A stretch of 64,000 bases of DNA. It comes from Halomonas sp. Bachu 37 (lineage in GTDB: Bacteria > Pseudomonadota > Gammaproteobacteria > Pseudomonadales > Halomonadaceae). How positions within the stretch are numbered: the first letter of the stretch is position 1; each line of letters opens with the position of its first letter. A program made the translations under genes and the position numbers. This document shows, piece by piece, positions 1 to 8,455 of the stretch. The notes under the pieces are model-generated. The model worked only from the letters and a program-made list of their open reading frames with translations. It was not told the DNA's origin and did no database searches. The DNA lies in NCBI RefSeq assembly GCF_039691755.1, contig NZ_CP137552.1, positions 2,418,001-2,482,000 of the forward strand. Direction: 5' to 3'.

Positions 1-598
1 AGGTTTCTTCCAGCCAGTCCTCGAAGGCCTGGTTGCGCGCCTGAATCTCCGGGGTGTTCGGTATAAAGAACGCTTGCATGTTATGGAACGAGAAACCAGA
101 GCCAATCACCAGCAGGTTGTCGTAGTCCAGCGCTTGCAATGCCCGCCCTATCGCTAGATGCGTCTCGGTATCCAGGCTATTCACCAGCGAGAGCTGAACA
201 CAGGGGATATCCGCCTGTGGATACATCAGCTTGAGCGGCACGAACAGGCCATGATCAAAGCCCCGCTGATCATCGAGCTGTGCCGGTATGCTGGCCTGTT
301 CCAGGACCTGGCGTACCTGGCCCGCCAATGCAGGCTCTCCTGGGCAGGGATAGCAGATTTCGTAAGCCTCGGGTGGAAAACCGTGGTAGTCATAGATCAG
401 CGGCGGATTGGCGCCTGCGGTGACCGTTGGGACCGTTTCTTCCCAGTGCGCGCTGATCACCAGAATCGCCGAGGGCTTGCGCAGTTTGCCCGCGATGTCC
501 GTAAGTCGATCCACCATATCGCGGTGACCGGGATCCCCAAGCAGCGGCATCGGCCCGCCACCGTGGGAAATGAACAATACATCAGTGTTCGCGCTCAT
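1..598 (-). CDS. Class III extradiol dioxygenase, DODA-type (3' end outside window)
   Basis: Reading the minus strand from an ATG at 598 gives an open frame that runs off the left edge, about 199 residues. The N-terminus carries MSANTDVLFISHGGGPMPLL, with the SHGGGP motif of 4,5-DOPA/aromatic ring extradiol dioxygenases of the LigB superfamily. Further on, ISAHWEE and GFDHGLFVPL supply the conserved metal-ligand histidines, and GSGFSFHN is the C-terminal motif. Family members are non-haem iron enzymes of about 260 residues that open catechol-type rings in the cytoplasm; the physiological substrate cannot be read from the sequence. Upstream of the start there is no adjacent co-directional gene. 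The family call is firm, the substrate is unknown. Confidence 0.85.
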   Translation of the reverse strand, partial: MSANTDVLFISHGGGPMPLLGDPGHRDMVDRLTDIAGKLRKPSAILVISAHWEETVPTVTAGANPPLIYDYHGFPPEAYEICYPCPGEPALAGQVRQVLEQASIPAQLDDQRGFDHGLFVPLKLMYPQADIPCVQLSLVNSLDTETHLAIGRALQALDYDNLLVIGSGFSFHNMQAFFIPNTPEIQARNQAFEDWLEET

Positions 599-823
599 GA
601 TGGATACCTCAGGTTATAGATGAAAAGCAGGACCTTACCGGCCCCGTCTAGAGCTCGTCCGATCCTGCCAGCACATTGCCCGTGGGGTTCAGCGCCTTGA
701 TTGAGCAACACCCCGCCTTGATGTGATCAAGATTCACGGTTTCGACAATGCCGTCGAGCGCCAGAATCGCTAAGATCCGAGCTTCGTGTAAACTGCGCCA
801 AACCGTTATCATGGAAAAAGCAA

Positions 824-1036
824 TTGACCGAACGATGGACTAAACCGTTGATCCCTGAGTGGATATCGTTATGGCTGCTTCTGGCAACTGCTGTGCTGCT
901 ACCTAGTAGCGCGTTATCCTCCCCATTGGTACTGGGACCAGACATTCCCTACACCGTGGTGGCCGATGAATCGGGGCAACAAACGGTTGAGCAAGTGTAC
1001 CCCCATTTACGCCAGGATAAGCCGATACACTCAACG
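824..1036 (+). pseudogene. N-terminal fragment of a secreted or membrane protein, cut by IS481
   Basis: An open frame from a TTG at 824 encodes a short basic start, then a hydrophobic stretch (WLLLATAVLLPSSALS) that looks like a signal peptide, then about 40 residues resembling the beginning of a periplasmic sensor domain. It is broken exactly at 1037 by the inverted repeat of an IS481-family element. The pattern (signal peptide followed by LGPDIPYTVVADESGQ) recalls the 7TMR-DISMED2 sensor domain placed before GGDEF or kinase modules, but this is only an impression. The rest of the gene is not on the other side of the IS, so a rearrangement accompanied or followed insertion. Confidence 0.4.
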
Positions 1037-1982
1037 TGTTTGGTCCCGCAAAGAAGTGGTTCGGATCATCATAAAATCTTTGGGGTTCTTTTTGCCACTG
1101 TTCAAGAATAAATCCGACGGGTGTCTTGCCTTTGAGCGCCCTGAGAGGGCGAGCACTGTTATAAGCCCATAGATAATCCTCCAGATGAGACTGGAGCTGA
1201 GCCAACGAGGTGTAGTGGAACATCCGGATGGTGGCTTCCTTGAGCGTACGATTCATCCGCTCAACCTGGCCGTTGGTCCAGGGATGAAAGGGCTTTGTCA
1301 GCCGGTGCTCGATCCCGTGACGGTAACAGACGACATCGAAGATATGCGGCTTATAGGCCTCTGCGCCTGCCTTCTTCGCAAACTGAACCCCATTATCGGT
1401 CAGCACGGTGTGGACTCGGTAAGGCAACATCGCCAGCGCTGCTTCGAGAAAATCAGCGGCGATCTGCCGAGTCATCTGGCGATACAGATGTGCATGGACA
1501 AACTTGGATGTCCGATCCACCGCGACAAACAGATAGGCCTTGCCCTCACCAGTGCGGACCTCACTGATGTCGATATGTAGGTAGCCGATCGGATAGCGCT
1601 TGAAGGGCTTCTTCTCGCGCTTCTGGCGGTTATCTCTCGGCAGTTGGCTAATCCCGTGCCGCTGATAAAGGCGGTGCAGGCTCGATCGGGACAGCGTGGG
1701 AATTTCCCGCTGAAGAGCATGGAGGCAGTCATCCAGCGGTAGCAGCGTCTTTTGCCGAAAAGTGACAGCGGCGGCTTCTTCCAGTGGTGTGAGCGACGTG
1801 GAACGAGGGGCTGACGGCCCCATGCGGGTATCCTCGACGGTATCTCGGTGACGCCACTTGCGCACAGTCTTGGGGTTAATACCGTAGCGTCGACTCAACG
1901 TCGTGACCGACTCCGTCGATCGCTGTATTTCTGTTCGGATGGCGTGCGTGGTCGTGGCGCGTTTGTGAAGAATCTGAGCCAT
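903..1982 (-). CDS. IS481-family transposase with a 3' read-through extension
   Basis: This DDE transposase has an N-terminal helix-turn-helix (SRRYGINPKTVRKWRHR, near residue 30) and an rve integrase core with VDRTSKFVHA, LTDNGVQF and the GQVERMNRTLKEA segment. The first 315 or so residues match the copy at 30013-30963. The last 43 residues are not transposase. The IS contains no stop codon of its own, and here the reading frame leaves the element at 1037 and runs to a chance stop at 903. Whether the extended protein is active is unknown. The ATG at 1982 lies after GGAGGATG-type spacing typical of the family. Confidence 0.88.
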   Translation of the reverse strand: MAQILHKRATTTHAIRTEIQRSTESVTTLSRRYGINPKTVRKWRHRDTVEDTRMGPSAPRSTSLTPLEEAAAVTFRQKTLLPLDDCLHALQREIPTLSRSSLHRLYQRHGISQLPRDNRQKREKKPFKRYPIGYLHIDISEVRTGEGKAYLFVAVDRTSKFVHAHLYRQMTRQIAADFLEAALAMLPYRVHTVLTDNGVQFAKKAGAEAYKPHIFDVVCYRHGIEHRLTKPFHPWTNGQVERMNRTLKEATIRMFHYTSLAQLQSHLEDYLWAYNSARPLRALKGKTPVGFILEQWQKEPQRFYDDPNHFFAGPNTLSVSAYPGVNGGTLAQPFVAPIHRPPRCRECLVPVPMGRITRY

Positions 1983-2038
1983 GGGTCATCCTCCGATAAT
2001 GGTTCATAATGTAGACCATTACTCTTCGGGACCAAACA
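1037..2038 (-). mobile_element. IS481-family insertion sequence, copy A (1002 bp)
   Basis: The element is bounded by TGTTTGGTCCCG inverted repeats at 1037 and 2038 and appears identical to the element at 29957-30958 over its full 1002 bp. Unlike that copy it has no target duplication. The left flank is TCAACG and the right flank TCTAGG, so one flank was lost by deletion or recombination. The right flank continues into sequence resembling the left end of an IS5-type element. Confidence 0.9.
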
Positions 2039-2339
2039 TCTAGGTTTTGTACGAGAAGTAGCTTCTGCTAACTGCCCCTATGCTGCTCAGCGTAGGTAAG
2101 CTACCCCCCCCCGAACACAGGCTATGCTGGATAGACAGAACTCCTCTCGACGATTGGTTTGGACGACTCGATTATCCCGTCCCTACACTGAAATCGAACC
2201 CCACCGGGCCTGCCCCTATATCCCGTGCGTGAAGTATTCGTATCTGCGAAACGCCTCGAAATCCTGTAAACTGGAGTACATGTAGACAACCGTATGATAT
2301 CAACGGTGTCGTTGCATCGCATAGCACCGGAGTAAGACA
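2039..2339. other. Intergenic region with an IS5-type end remnant
   Basis: The first 55 bases (CTAGGTTTTGTACGAGAAG, TCTGCTAA, CCCTATG) align by eye with the left end of the truncated IS5-type element at 30960-31020, so a short IS end survives here. It is followed by a run of eight or nine C near 2105. The rest, up to the tesB start, shows no convincing gene on either strand; tesB has a plausible GGAGTAAG ribosome-binding site at 2329-2336. Confidence 0.55.
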
Positions 2340-3173
2340 ATGAACCCTGACGCCGTGAACGCCCTGGTGGACTTGCTCAGCGTAGAGGCTCTGGAAGAGG
2401 ATCTGTTCCGCGGTCGTAGCCAAGACCTCGGCTTGCCTCAGTTGTTCGGCGGGCAGGTGCTGGGCCAGGCATTATCGGCGGCCGGCCAAACCGTCGCTCC
2501 TTCACGACGGGCCCACTCTCTACATGGATATTTCCTGCGCCCTGGGGATCCACATCGCCCAGTGATCTATCAGGTCGACAGGGTGCGTGATGGTGGAAAT
2601 TTTACTACCCGCCGGGTCTCAGCCATCCAAAAGGGTCGGCACATTTTCTTCTGCAGCGCCTCTTTTCATGGCAAGGAAGAGAGTATTACCCACCAGCCCA
2701 CAATGCCCGAGGTTACAGCGCCTGAGATGCTCGCAAGCAGGAACGCTCGCCTAGAGCGCTTTCCTGGGCATCCTATCGAGTTCCTTCATCTTGGCGACGA
2801 GGCAAAACCTGGTTTACCAGCCCGCAAGCGGATCTGGTTCCGCCTTTCCGATGCTCTACCGGATGATCCTATCCTCCATCGTTATTTGCTCGCTTACAGC
2901 TCCGACTTCCACCTACTGACTACATCACTCGTGCCCCATGGACTAGTCCATCCAGACCCAAACCTAAAAATTGCCAGCCTTGACCATGCGGTCTGGTTCC
3001 ACCACGACGTGCGTGTCAATGATTGGCTGCTCTACGATATGGACAGCACTTGGGCTGGTGGCGGTCGCGGCTTCTCCCGCGGCAGCATCTATAATCGAGA
3101 TGGTATCTTAGTGGCATCTTCCGCCCAAGAAGGACTGACACGAATGAAAGCTATTAGCCCTTCACACAAATAG
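2340..3173 (+). CDS. tesB: Acyl-CoA thioesterase II (TesB)
   Basis: The 277-residue protein hydrolyses acyl-CoA to free acid and CoA and is expected in the cytoplasm. It shows the double-hotdog layout of TesB. The N-terminal hotdog has LFGGQVLGQALSAA and HSLHGYFLRPGD, and GGNFTTRRVSAIQ follows. The C-terminal hotdog has LAYSSDFHLLTTSL, whose Asp is the expected catalytic residue, and ASLDHAVWFHHD. Length is close to the E. coli protein (286). It is the first gene of the acyl-CoA island and faces the pantothenate kinase gene convergently. It could recycle CoA during growth on the acid handled by the neighbouring genes (inference). Confidence 0.93.
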   Translation: MNPDAVNALVDLLSVEALEEDLFRGRSQDLGLPQLFGGQVLGQALSAAGQTVAPSRRAHSLHGYFLRPGDPHRPVIYQVDRVRDGGNFTTRRVSAIQKGRHIFFCSASFHGKEESITHQPTMPEVTAPEMLASRNARLERFPGHPIEFLHLGDEAKPGLPARKRIWFRLSDALPDDPILHRYLLAYSSDFHLLTTSLVPHGLVHPDPNLKIASLDHAVWFHHDVRVNDWLLYDMDSTWAGGGRGFSRGSIYNRDGILVASSAQEGLTRMKAISPSHK

Positions 3174-3250
3174 GATCTTACCTTCAATACAAGACTTGCA
3201 GGTGTCTAAGAAACTGGAGGCGGCTTACGGTATGTTCTACATAGTGTCAA

Positions 3251-4084
3251 TCATTTATTTAAAAGAATTGACGCCTTCATAGCTTCCAAATTGATCAGCT
3301 CAGGAACATTCGGGGCTCCAGACATCTGACCCGCTCGCTCAGCGGCTGTGAGCGGAAAGCAAGCCTCCAGCCCCCCGTAGACCATATCGGGCCAGATAGC
3401 ATGAGGAGCATGCACCCCTCCGGCTATCACTTTGGCATCGCCACCCGTCAATAGTAACGGTAACGCCTTGTTTTCCCTGGCGCACACCTCCAAATAGAGA
3501 CGGTCGATAGCACTTATTGCCGCGATATAGATGCCATGATTCACTGCCTCAATGGTTCGCCTTCCAGGGGCAAGCAATGCTTCGGCCTCGCTATCGAGTT
3601 CGATCGCTACATTGCGTGTTCCCAGTTGCAGAATCTCTTTCATCAACCGTATTCCAGGTAATACATACCCACCGAGGTGACGCCCACCCGGTAGAACGAA
3701 ATCGATAGTTAAGGCACTACCACAATCAACAACGCAGCAGCCCCCTGCTAACTGATAACCGGCAAGTGAACCCAACCAGCGATCCACCCGGAGTTGCCTA
3801 GGATCCTCGTAACCATTAGTAACACCTAGTGCCACTCTAGTGGAGCGGGCGATATGGATGTTATCCACCTCGCACCGTAAGATATCAAGGAAGTCTTTGA
3901 ATAAGGCAGCTTCGGCCACACTCGATATCCGTACTGCTTCGATTGTATTTAGATCAGGAAAGTCACGACCAGGACGCCACTTTTCTGAAGTCCATACTGA
4001 GCCGCGCGAGCGAACCTCATTGTTGATAGGGTCCTTGAGACGCCATTTTGACAGCGCATTACCGATATCAAGATCCAGAATCAT
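3251..4084 (-). CDS. coaX: Type III pantothenate kinase (CoaX)
   Basis: The enzyme phosphorylates pantothenate, the first step of CoA synthesis, in the cytoplasm. From the ATG at 4084 the 277-residue protein starts MILDLDIGNALSKWR, containing the DxGN(x)3K phosphate-binding motif of the ASKHA-fold type III kinases. VDRWLG and VVDCGSALTIDF give the catalytic Asp and second phosphate loop, and GGYVLPGIRLM and LLLTGGDAK follow. A longer reading from a TTG at 4114 is possible but lacks support. CoaX is normally a housekeeping gene beside birA. Here it lies between tesB and a CoA-transferase gene, in a CoA-thioester catabolic cluster. Confidence 0.9.
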   Translation of the reverse strand: MILDLDIGNALSKWRLKDPINNEVRSRGSVWTSEKWRPGRDFPDLNTIEAVRISSVAEAALFKDFLDILRCEVDNIHIARSTRVALGVTNGYEDPRQLRVDRWLGSLAGYQLAGGCCVVDCGSALTIDFVLPGGRHLGGYVLPGIRLMKEILQLGTRNVAIELDSEAEALLAPGRRTIEAVNHGIYIAAISAIDRLYLEVCARENKALPLLLTGGDAKVIAGGVHAPHAIWPDMVYGGLEACFPLTAAERAGQMSGAPNVPELINLEAMKASILLNK

Positions 4085-4156
4085 GGGAACGCCTACACAG
4101 TAGAACGAGGACAATCCTGTCGGCTGTCTTAGGTGAGGAACGGAACATGAACATCT

Positions 4157-5413
4157 TCAACAAGTTCTCTCAGCAACCTTAAGCGTTCCTAGAGGGTTGA
4201 AGACCCCCCGGTCACGGAGCTCTGCTATTTGCTCAACATCAAGGTGCAAAATATCTTTAAGAATTTCCTCAGTGTTCTCTCCGAGTAAGGGCGGTGGTTC
4301 AAGGGAAGGCCGGGGCATGCCCATGTAATGGATGGGGTTGCCAACCAGACGGAGCTCGCCCATCACCGGATGGTAAACCGAGTTGATCATATTTCTCGCC
4401 CGTGTGTTTTCATGCTCCAATGCCTCCCCTATGCTCAGAATGGGCGAGTGTGGAACATCATAACGTTGCAATCGCTCCGTCCACTCTGCAGTAGTGCAAG
4501 TACGAGTATGGCGCTCGACTAGCTCATTTAACTCATCACGATATGTCAAACGTGAAGCATAATCGGCAAAGCGAGAATCTTCTATTAGCTCCTCGTCACC
4601 GATTGCCCGTGCCAGGTTATGCCAAAATCCCTCGGTTAGGCAGGCAATAATGATATATCCGTCGCTGGTCTTGAAGGCACCATAGGGTACCAGATTTGGA
4701 TGTCTCGTCCCCTGAGGCTTCGGTGATTCTCCCGTCACAAGATAAATCTGAGCAAGGTACCCCAACATACCTAAAAGGCTGTCCAGCATCGAAATATCGA
4801 TGAGACGTCCCTTACCAGTCTCTTTGCGCTCATACAGTGCCGAAAGGATCGCAATGGATCCATAAATGCCGCCCGCCATGTCTCCAATCGGTAGCCCCAT
4901 TTTGGTGGGTCTGGCACCTGGCTCCCCGTTCACGCTCATCACTCCGGAAAGAGCTTGCGCCACGATATCAAAAGAGGGTTGATCACGGAGAGGGCCATCC
5001 GCCCCGAAACCGCTTATCGAACAGTAAACCAACCCAGGGTTATGCTCAGCCAGCGTGGCATAGTCCAGACCTAGCCGCTCCATGACCCCGGGTCGAAAAT
5101 TCTCGATTACCACATCGCTCTTAGCGGCAAGATCACGGGCAATCATCTTACCTTCTTCAGTAGCAAGATTAAGAGTAATGCTTTTTTTATTGCGATTTAA
5201 CGACATGTAATAGTGGCTCATATCGCCCTGAAAGGGTGGGAAATTTCGAGTGTCATCCCCCTTGCCTGGGGTTTCTACTTTGATGACCTCTGCACCTTGA
5301 TCAGCTAGCATCATGGTTGCATAAGGCCCAGATAGTACGCGAGTAAAATCGAGCACTTTGACGTTATTAAGTGGCCCTTTCCAAGACGATTTTTCCTGGC
5401 ATTTTCTAGTCAT
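4157..5413 (-). CDS. CaiB/BaiF family (class III) CoA-transferase
   Basis: This 418-residue protein belongs to the family that moves CoA between carboxylic acids through an aspartyl-CoA thioester. The N-terminus has VLDFTRVLSGPYATMMLAD and GAEVIKVE. ENFRPGVMERLGLDY is the family signature near residue 104, and GLPIGDMAGG (Asp near 178) is the expected catalytic position. The C-terminal PHSPILSIGEAL and PHYMGMPRPSLE-like region is also typical. It lies 43 bases downstream of the PaaI-like gene and is probably co-transcribed with it and iclR. The substrate pair is not predictable; with the divergent synthetase and hydratase it suggests an organic acid activated as its CoA ester. Confidence 0.9.
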   Translation of the reverse strand: MTRKCQEKSSWKGPLNNVKVLDFTRVLSGPYATMMLADQGAEVIKVETPGKGDDTRNFPPFQGDMSHYYMSLNRNKKSITLNLATEEGKMIARDLAAKSDVVIENFRPGVMERLGLDYATLAEHNPGLVYCSISGFGADGPLRDQPSFDIVAQALSGVMSVNGEPGARPTKMGLPIGDMAGGIYGSIAILSALYERKETGKGRLIDISMLDSLLGMLGYLAQIYLVTGESPKPQGTRHPNLVPYGAFKTSDGYIIIACLTEGFWHNLARAIGDEELIEDSRFADYASRLTYRDELNELVERHTRTCTTAEWTERLQRYDVPHSPILSIGEALEHENTRARNMINSVYHPVMGELRLVGNPIHYMGMPRPSLEPPPLLGENTEEILKDILHLDVEQIAELRDRGVFNPLGTLKVAERTC

Positions 5414-5455
5414 TATTGGCTCCCAAGACGAGTAGCGATATGAGGGTGAAGGGTC

Positions 5456-5863
5456 TTATACTTGTTTCCAGACCCCGCTGGCCAAGGCGACGTCACGCCC
5501 CTCAACGGAGAGTCTTCCCTCCATGAACAATAGGCTGCGGCCTTGCTGAACAACACAACCACGTGCCTCAAGAAAATCACCTGGTTGCACAGGCATAAGG
5601 AAATGTGTCCCCAACTGTATCGTAATACACGGATGTCTCCCTGCAGTCTCCCATGCGAGTGTACTAAGCGCATGATCTGCTAAAGTGGTAAAAATGCCTC
5701 CATGTATTACTCCTGCAGGGTTGCAATGATGTTCTTCTAGGAGTAAGCCATACCCCCAACTATCATTCTCTTGGCGAGTCCAGAGCGGGCCAATAAAAGT
5801 CATAAGTCCCGGAACACTTCGTGCCTTCCAGCCTAGCAACTTCAGGTCCTGTTCCATCCTCAT
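5456..5863 (-). CDS. PaaI-like hotdog-fold thioesterase
   Basis: The 135-residue single-hotdog protein has the family signature EEHHCNPAGVIHGGIFTTLA with the HGG turn and the helix that holds the catalytic acid, then TIQLGTHFLMPVQPGDFLEA. Proteins of this type hydrolyse small or aromatic acyl-CoA esters and often rescue CoA from dead-end thioesters. The start ATG (5863) overlaps the iclR stop by four bases (ATGA type), so translation is probably coupled with the regulator. A second Met two codons in is an alternative start. Confidence 0.85.
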   Translation of the reverse strand: MRMEQDLKLLGWKARSVPGLMTFIGPLWTRQENDSWGYGLLLEEHHCNPAGVIHGGIFTTLADHALSTLAWETAGRHPCITIQLGTHFLMPVQPGDFLEARGCVVQQGRSLLFMEGRLSVEGRDVALASGVWKQV

Positions 5864-6675
5864 GCCTCAGCTGTCTTTCTTTCAGACGACAAAGAGGGGA
5901 TCTCACCTTTCCCTCCCAGTTTCCAGGAAATATTGCCAGCAATATCACGCATTTCTTCAATCATTTTCTTCATCCCATCGTCTTTAACCTGCTCTGCAAC
6001 CCCAACGACTACGACGGCATGGGACATCTCATCCCGTGAATCCAGAACAGGAACTGAAACGATTGTGATCCCGCGGATATAGTTTCCGTTATCAATGGCA
6101 TAGCCAGTCTCTCTCGTACGCTCGACCTCATGGCGCCACTCTTCAAGAGAGGGCGCGCGCTCCCATTTGAGAGACTGGAAGCGCGCTGATAGATCGTCCC
6201 AATTGTGACTACCGAAGGCAGCGAAACACCGACCAGTGGCGCTGATCAGGGCAGGGAACCGGCTACCGACACTAATATGCAGCCGGAAGGGAAGCTCCAT
6301 ATGCGAAACCGCCACAACCACCATGTGCCGCATCCCGGAAACGCGCACACCGATAGCCGTGACGCCATAGCGTTCCGATAGCTGATTCAGAGCAGGCTGC
6401 ACGATGTCACCGAAGCTGTTTTGGCGCATCACATTGTGAGCCAAGGTCAATATCCCCGCATCAAGCGAGTAGAGTTTGGTCTCTGGATCGAAGGCCACCA
6501 GCTCCTCTTCGACCAGAGTCCTCAGGATGTGCAAGCAGGTGCTGGGAATAAGCTCGAGATCACGCGCTAACTGATTGACACCCAAGGGTTCTTTTCTCTT
6601 CCCCAGGTACCTGAGAATTGCGATGGCACGTGTCACAGCTGGTACCCGCTTCATGTGGCGTTCTGGCGTTTCCAT
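5860..6675 (-). CDS. IclR-family transcriptional regulator
   Basis: This 271-residue protein has an N-terminal winged helix (AIAILRYLGKRKEPLGVNQL then STCLHILRTLVEEELV, residues about 15-65). The C-terminal IclR effector domain includes GVRVSGMRHMVVV, SATGRCFAAF and ETGYAIDNGNYIRG. Such regulators bind small organic acids and control adjacent catabolic operons. It is the first gene of a minus-strand operon with the thioesterase and CoA-transferase, and it is divergent from the acyl-CoA synthetase across a 176-base gap. That gap holds a palindromic site, so it most likely controls both directions (inference). Confidence 0.92.
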   Translation of the reverse strand: METPERHMKRVPAVTRAIAILRYLGKRKEPLGVNQLARDLELIPSTCLHILRTLVEEELVAFDPETKLYSLDAGILTLAHNVMRQNSFGDIVQPALNQLSERYGVTAIGVRVSGMRHMVVVAVSHMELPFRLHISVGSRFPALISATGRCFAAFGSHNWDDLSARFQSLKWERAPSLEEWRHEVERTRETGYAIDNGNYIRGITIVSVPVLDSRDEMSHAVVVVGVAEQVKDDGMKKMIEEMRDIAGNISWKLGGKGEIPSLSSERKTAEA

Positions 6676-6741
6676 GTGTTTGTCATCTCATGTGCTCTTG
6701 TGTAGGTGCCTTCTACCTCAGTGTGAATCCATATGCCAGCC

Positions 6742-6779
6742 ATTGTCAATATAAAATGCATGGTGTCTATTGACAATAG
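6742..6779. promoter_or_regulatory. Candidate IclR operator in the divergent promoter
   Basis: ATTGTCAATA at 6742-6751 is the exact reverse complement of TATTGACAAT at 6768-6777. The right copy also sits in CTATTGACAATAG (6767-6779), itself a near-perfect 13-base palindrome. The site lies between the iclR and acyl-CoA synthetase starts, where an IclR-type regulator would bind. No footprint or consensus comparison was possible. Confidence 0.6.
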
Positions 6780-6851
6780 CGTGACTCGGGTCTTGAATTG
6801 ATCACAGTCGCCCACGGCTAGGGCACGGAAAGTTACGAACGGGGAAGTCAA

Positions 6852-8411
6852 ATGAGCAAACTCACAGAACTCACAACTTATGCTGATGCCCAGCGCCAGT
6901 TTTCGCCCGAAAAGCTTTGGGAGCTTTTCGACGGTAGCCGGTCACAACTGAACATCTCGCACGAGTGCATTGACCGTCATTCGGACGACGATGCAATAGC
7001 GGTTCGCATCGCTCATGCCGATGGGCACGACGAAGCGTTAACGTTCCAGAGCATTTCTCGGGCGTCTGCACGGTTCGCCAACTATTTGATCGCGCAGGGA
7101 GTGAAGCCAGGTGAGCCGGTGGCGATCATGCTAGAGCCTTCCCTGCCTTTCTATGTCGGCCTGTTCGGCGCTATGAAGATGGGGGCCGTCGCCGTTCCGC
7201 TCTTTACTCTGTTTGGGCCGGACGGACTGCGCTTGCGTATGGAGGACTGCAAACCTCGGCTGTTGCTGACCAATGCTGAAAAGGCCCCGCTGGCAGAGGG
7301 TATTGCGAACCTAAAGACGGTAGTGGCCGACCAGGATTTCATGGCTGACCTGGGTGGCTATTCCGACATGTTTGAATGCCAGACACGCGGTGATGATCTC
7401 GCGGCCCTGCAGTACACCTCGGGTACCACACGTGAACTGCCCGATGCAGTGCGCCACACTCACCGCTCGATTGTCACCCTGATGACAGCGGCTCTCTATG
7501 GTACGGGACTGCGCCCCGGAGATCGTTTCTTCTGCCCTTCGTCTCCAGCTTGGGGACATGGCCTTTGGCACGGCACTCTGGCGCCCCTCGCCCTAGGCAT
7601 CACCACCGGCACCTTCTCAGGCAAGTTCGACGCCGAACGGTTACTCAGGGCTCTACAGGACTACCGCATCACCAACCTGTCGGCCGCTTCTACTCACTAT
7701 CGCATGATGAGGAACTCGGGCGCTGCCGATCGCTATCACTACACGATTCGCAAGCTCTCCTTTACCGGCGAGCCCATGGACAGCGAGACCGCCGACTTCG
7801 TCGCTGACACCTTTGGCGTGCAAGCCTGCAGCATGTATGGCACCACGGAGATCGGGGTCATTCTGGTGAGCTATCCCGGAGCAGAAGATTTTCCCCTCAA
7901 ACCGGGATCGCTAGGGAAGCCCGTGCCGGGAGCACGAGTCGAAGTCCATGATGCCAATGGCAAGCCCTGCGAACCTGGTGTGGTCGGGGAACTGATGATC
8001 TGGCGCAACGGGGAATGGTTTCCCACCAAGGATCTTGCGCGGATCGATAAGGATGGCTACTTCGAGCACGCTGGTCGCGCCGACGATGTGATCATCTCCG
8101 CTGGCTGGACCATGAGTGCCGTGGAGATCGAGGATGCCGTGCTCAAGCATCCCGATATTCAGGAAGCTGCCGCTATCGGTGTTCCAGACGAACTACGCGG
8201 TCAAGTCGTTAAGGTCTTTGCCGTCTCGGGGCGACCCGGGAACGATGAATTCATATCCGAGATTCAAGAATTAGTACGCACTCGACTGAGCCGGCACGAA
8301 TACCCACGCATCGTGGAGTTCGTTTCGGAACTCCCCAAAACTCCTGCCGGCAAGGTGCATCGAAAAGTGTTGCGCGACCGGGAGAAGGTAGCACTTGGAT
8401 CAGATTCCTGA
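6852..8411 (+). CDS. AMP-forming acyl-CoA synthetase
   Basis: This 519-residue ANL-superfamily enzyme activates a carboxylic acid to its acyl-CoA through an acyl-adenylate. The adenylation domain carries YTSGTTRELP near residue 191, a departure from the usual TSGTTGxPK loop, and GEP then SMYGTTEIG near 318. The hinge DLARIDKDGYFEHAGRADD and the C-terminal PKTPAGKVHRK, with the catalytic Lys, are canonical. Overall it resembles the acetyl/benzoate-CoA ligase branch. It is first in the operon with the MaoC-like hydratase and dctQPM, opposite iclR, so its substrate is probably the acid imported by the TRAP system (inference). Confidence 0.92.
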   Translation: MSKLTELTTYADAQRQFSPEKLWELFDGSRSQLNISHECIDRHSDDDAIAVRIAHADGHDEALTFQSISRASARFANYLIAQGVKPGEPVAIMLEPSLPFYVGLFGAMKMGAVAVPLFTLFGPDGLRLRMEDCKPRLLLTNAEKAPLAEGIANLKTVVADQDFMADLGGYSDMFECQTRGDDLAALQYTSGTTRELPDAVRHTHRSIVTLMTAALYGTGLRPGDRFFCPSSPAWGHGLWHGTLAPLALGITTGTFSGKFDAERLLRALQDYRITNLSAASTHYRMMRNSGAADRYHYTIRKLSFTGEPMDSETADFVADTFGVQACSMYGTTEIGVILVSYPGAEDFPLKPGSLGKPVPGARVEVHDANGKPCEPGVVGELMIWRNGEWFPTKDLARIDKDGYFEHAGRADDVIISAGWTMSAVEIEDAVLKHPDIQEAAAIGVPDELRGQVVKVFAVSGRPGNDEFISEIQELVRTRLSRHEYPRIVEFVSELPKTPAGKVHRKVLRDREKVALGSDS

Positions 8412-8455
8412 TCCCCCTAGTTAGAACTTAACAACTCACCGAGAGGTATAACAAC

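Noticed and set aside
4085..4114. Longer coaX start at a TTG (4114)
   Set aside because: It would place extra residues before the conserved phosphate-binding motif that normally lies within the first ten residues.
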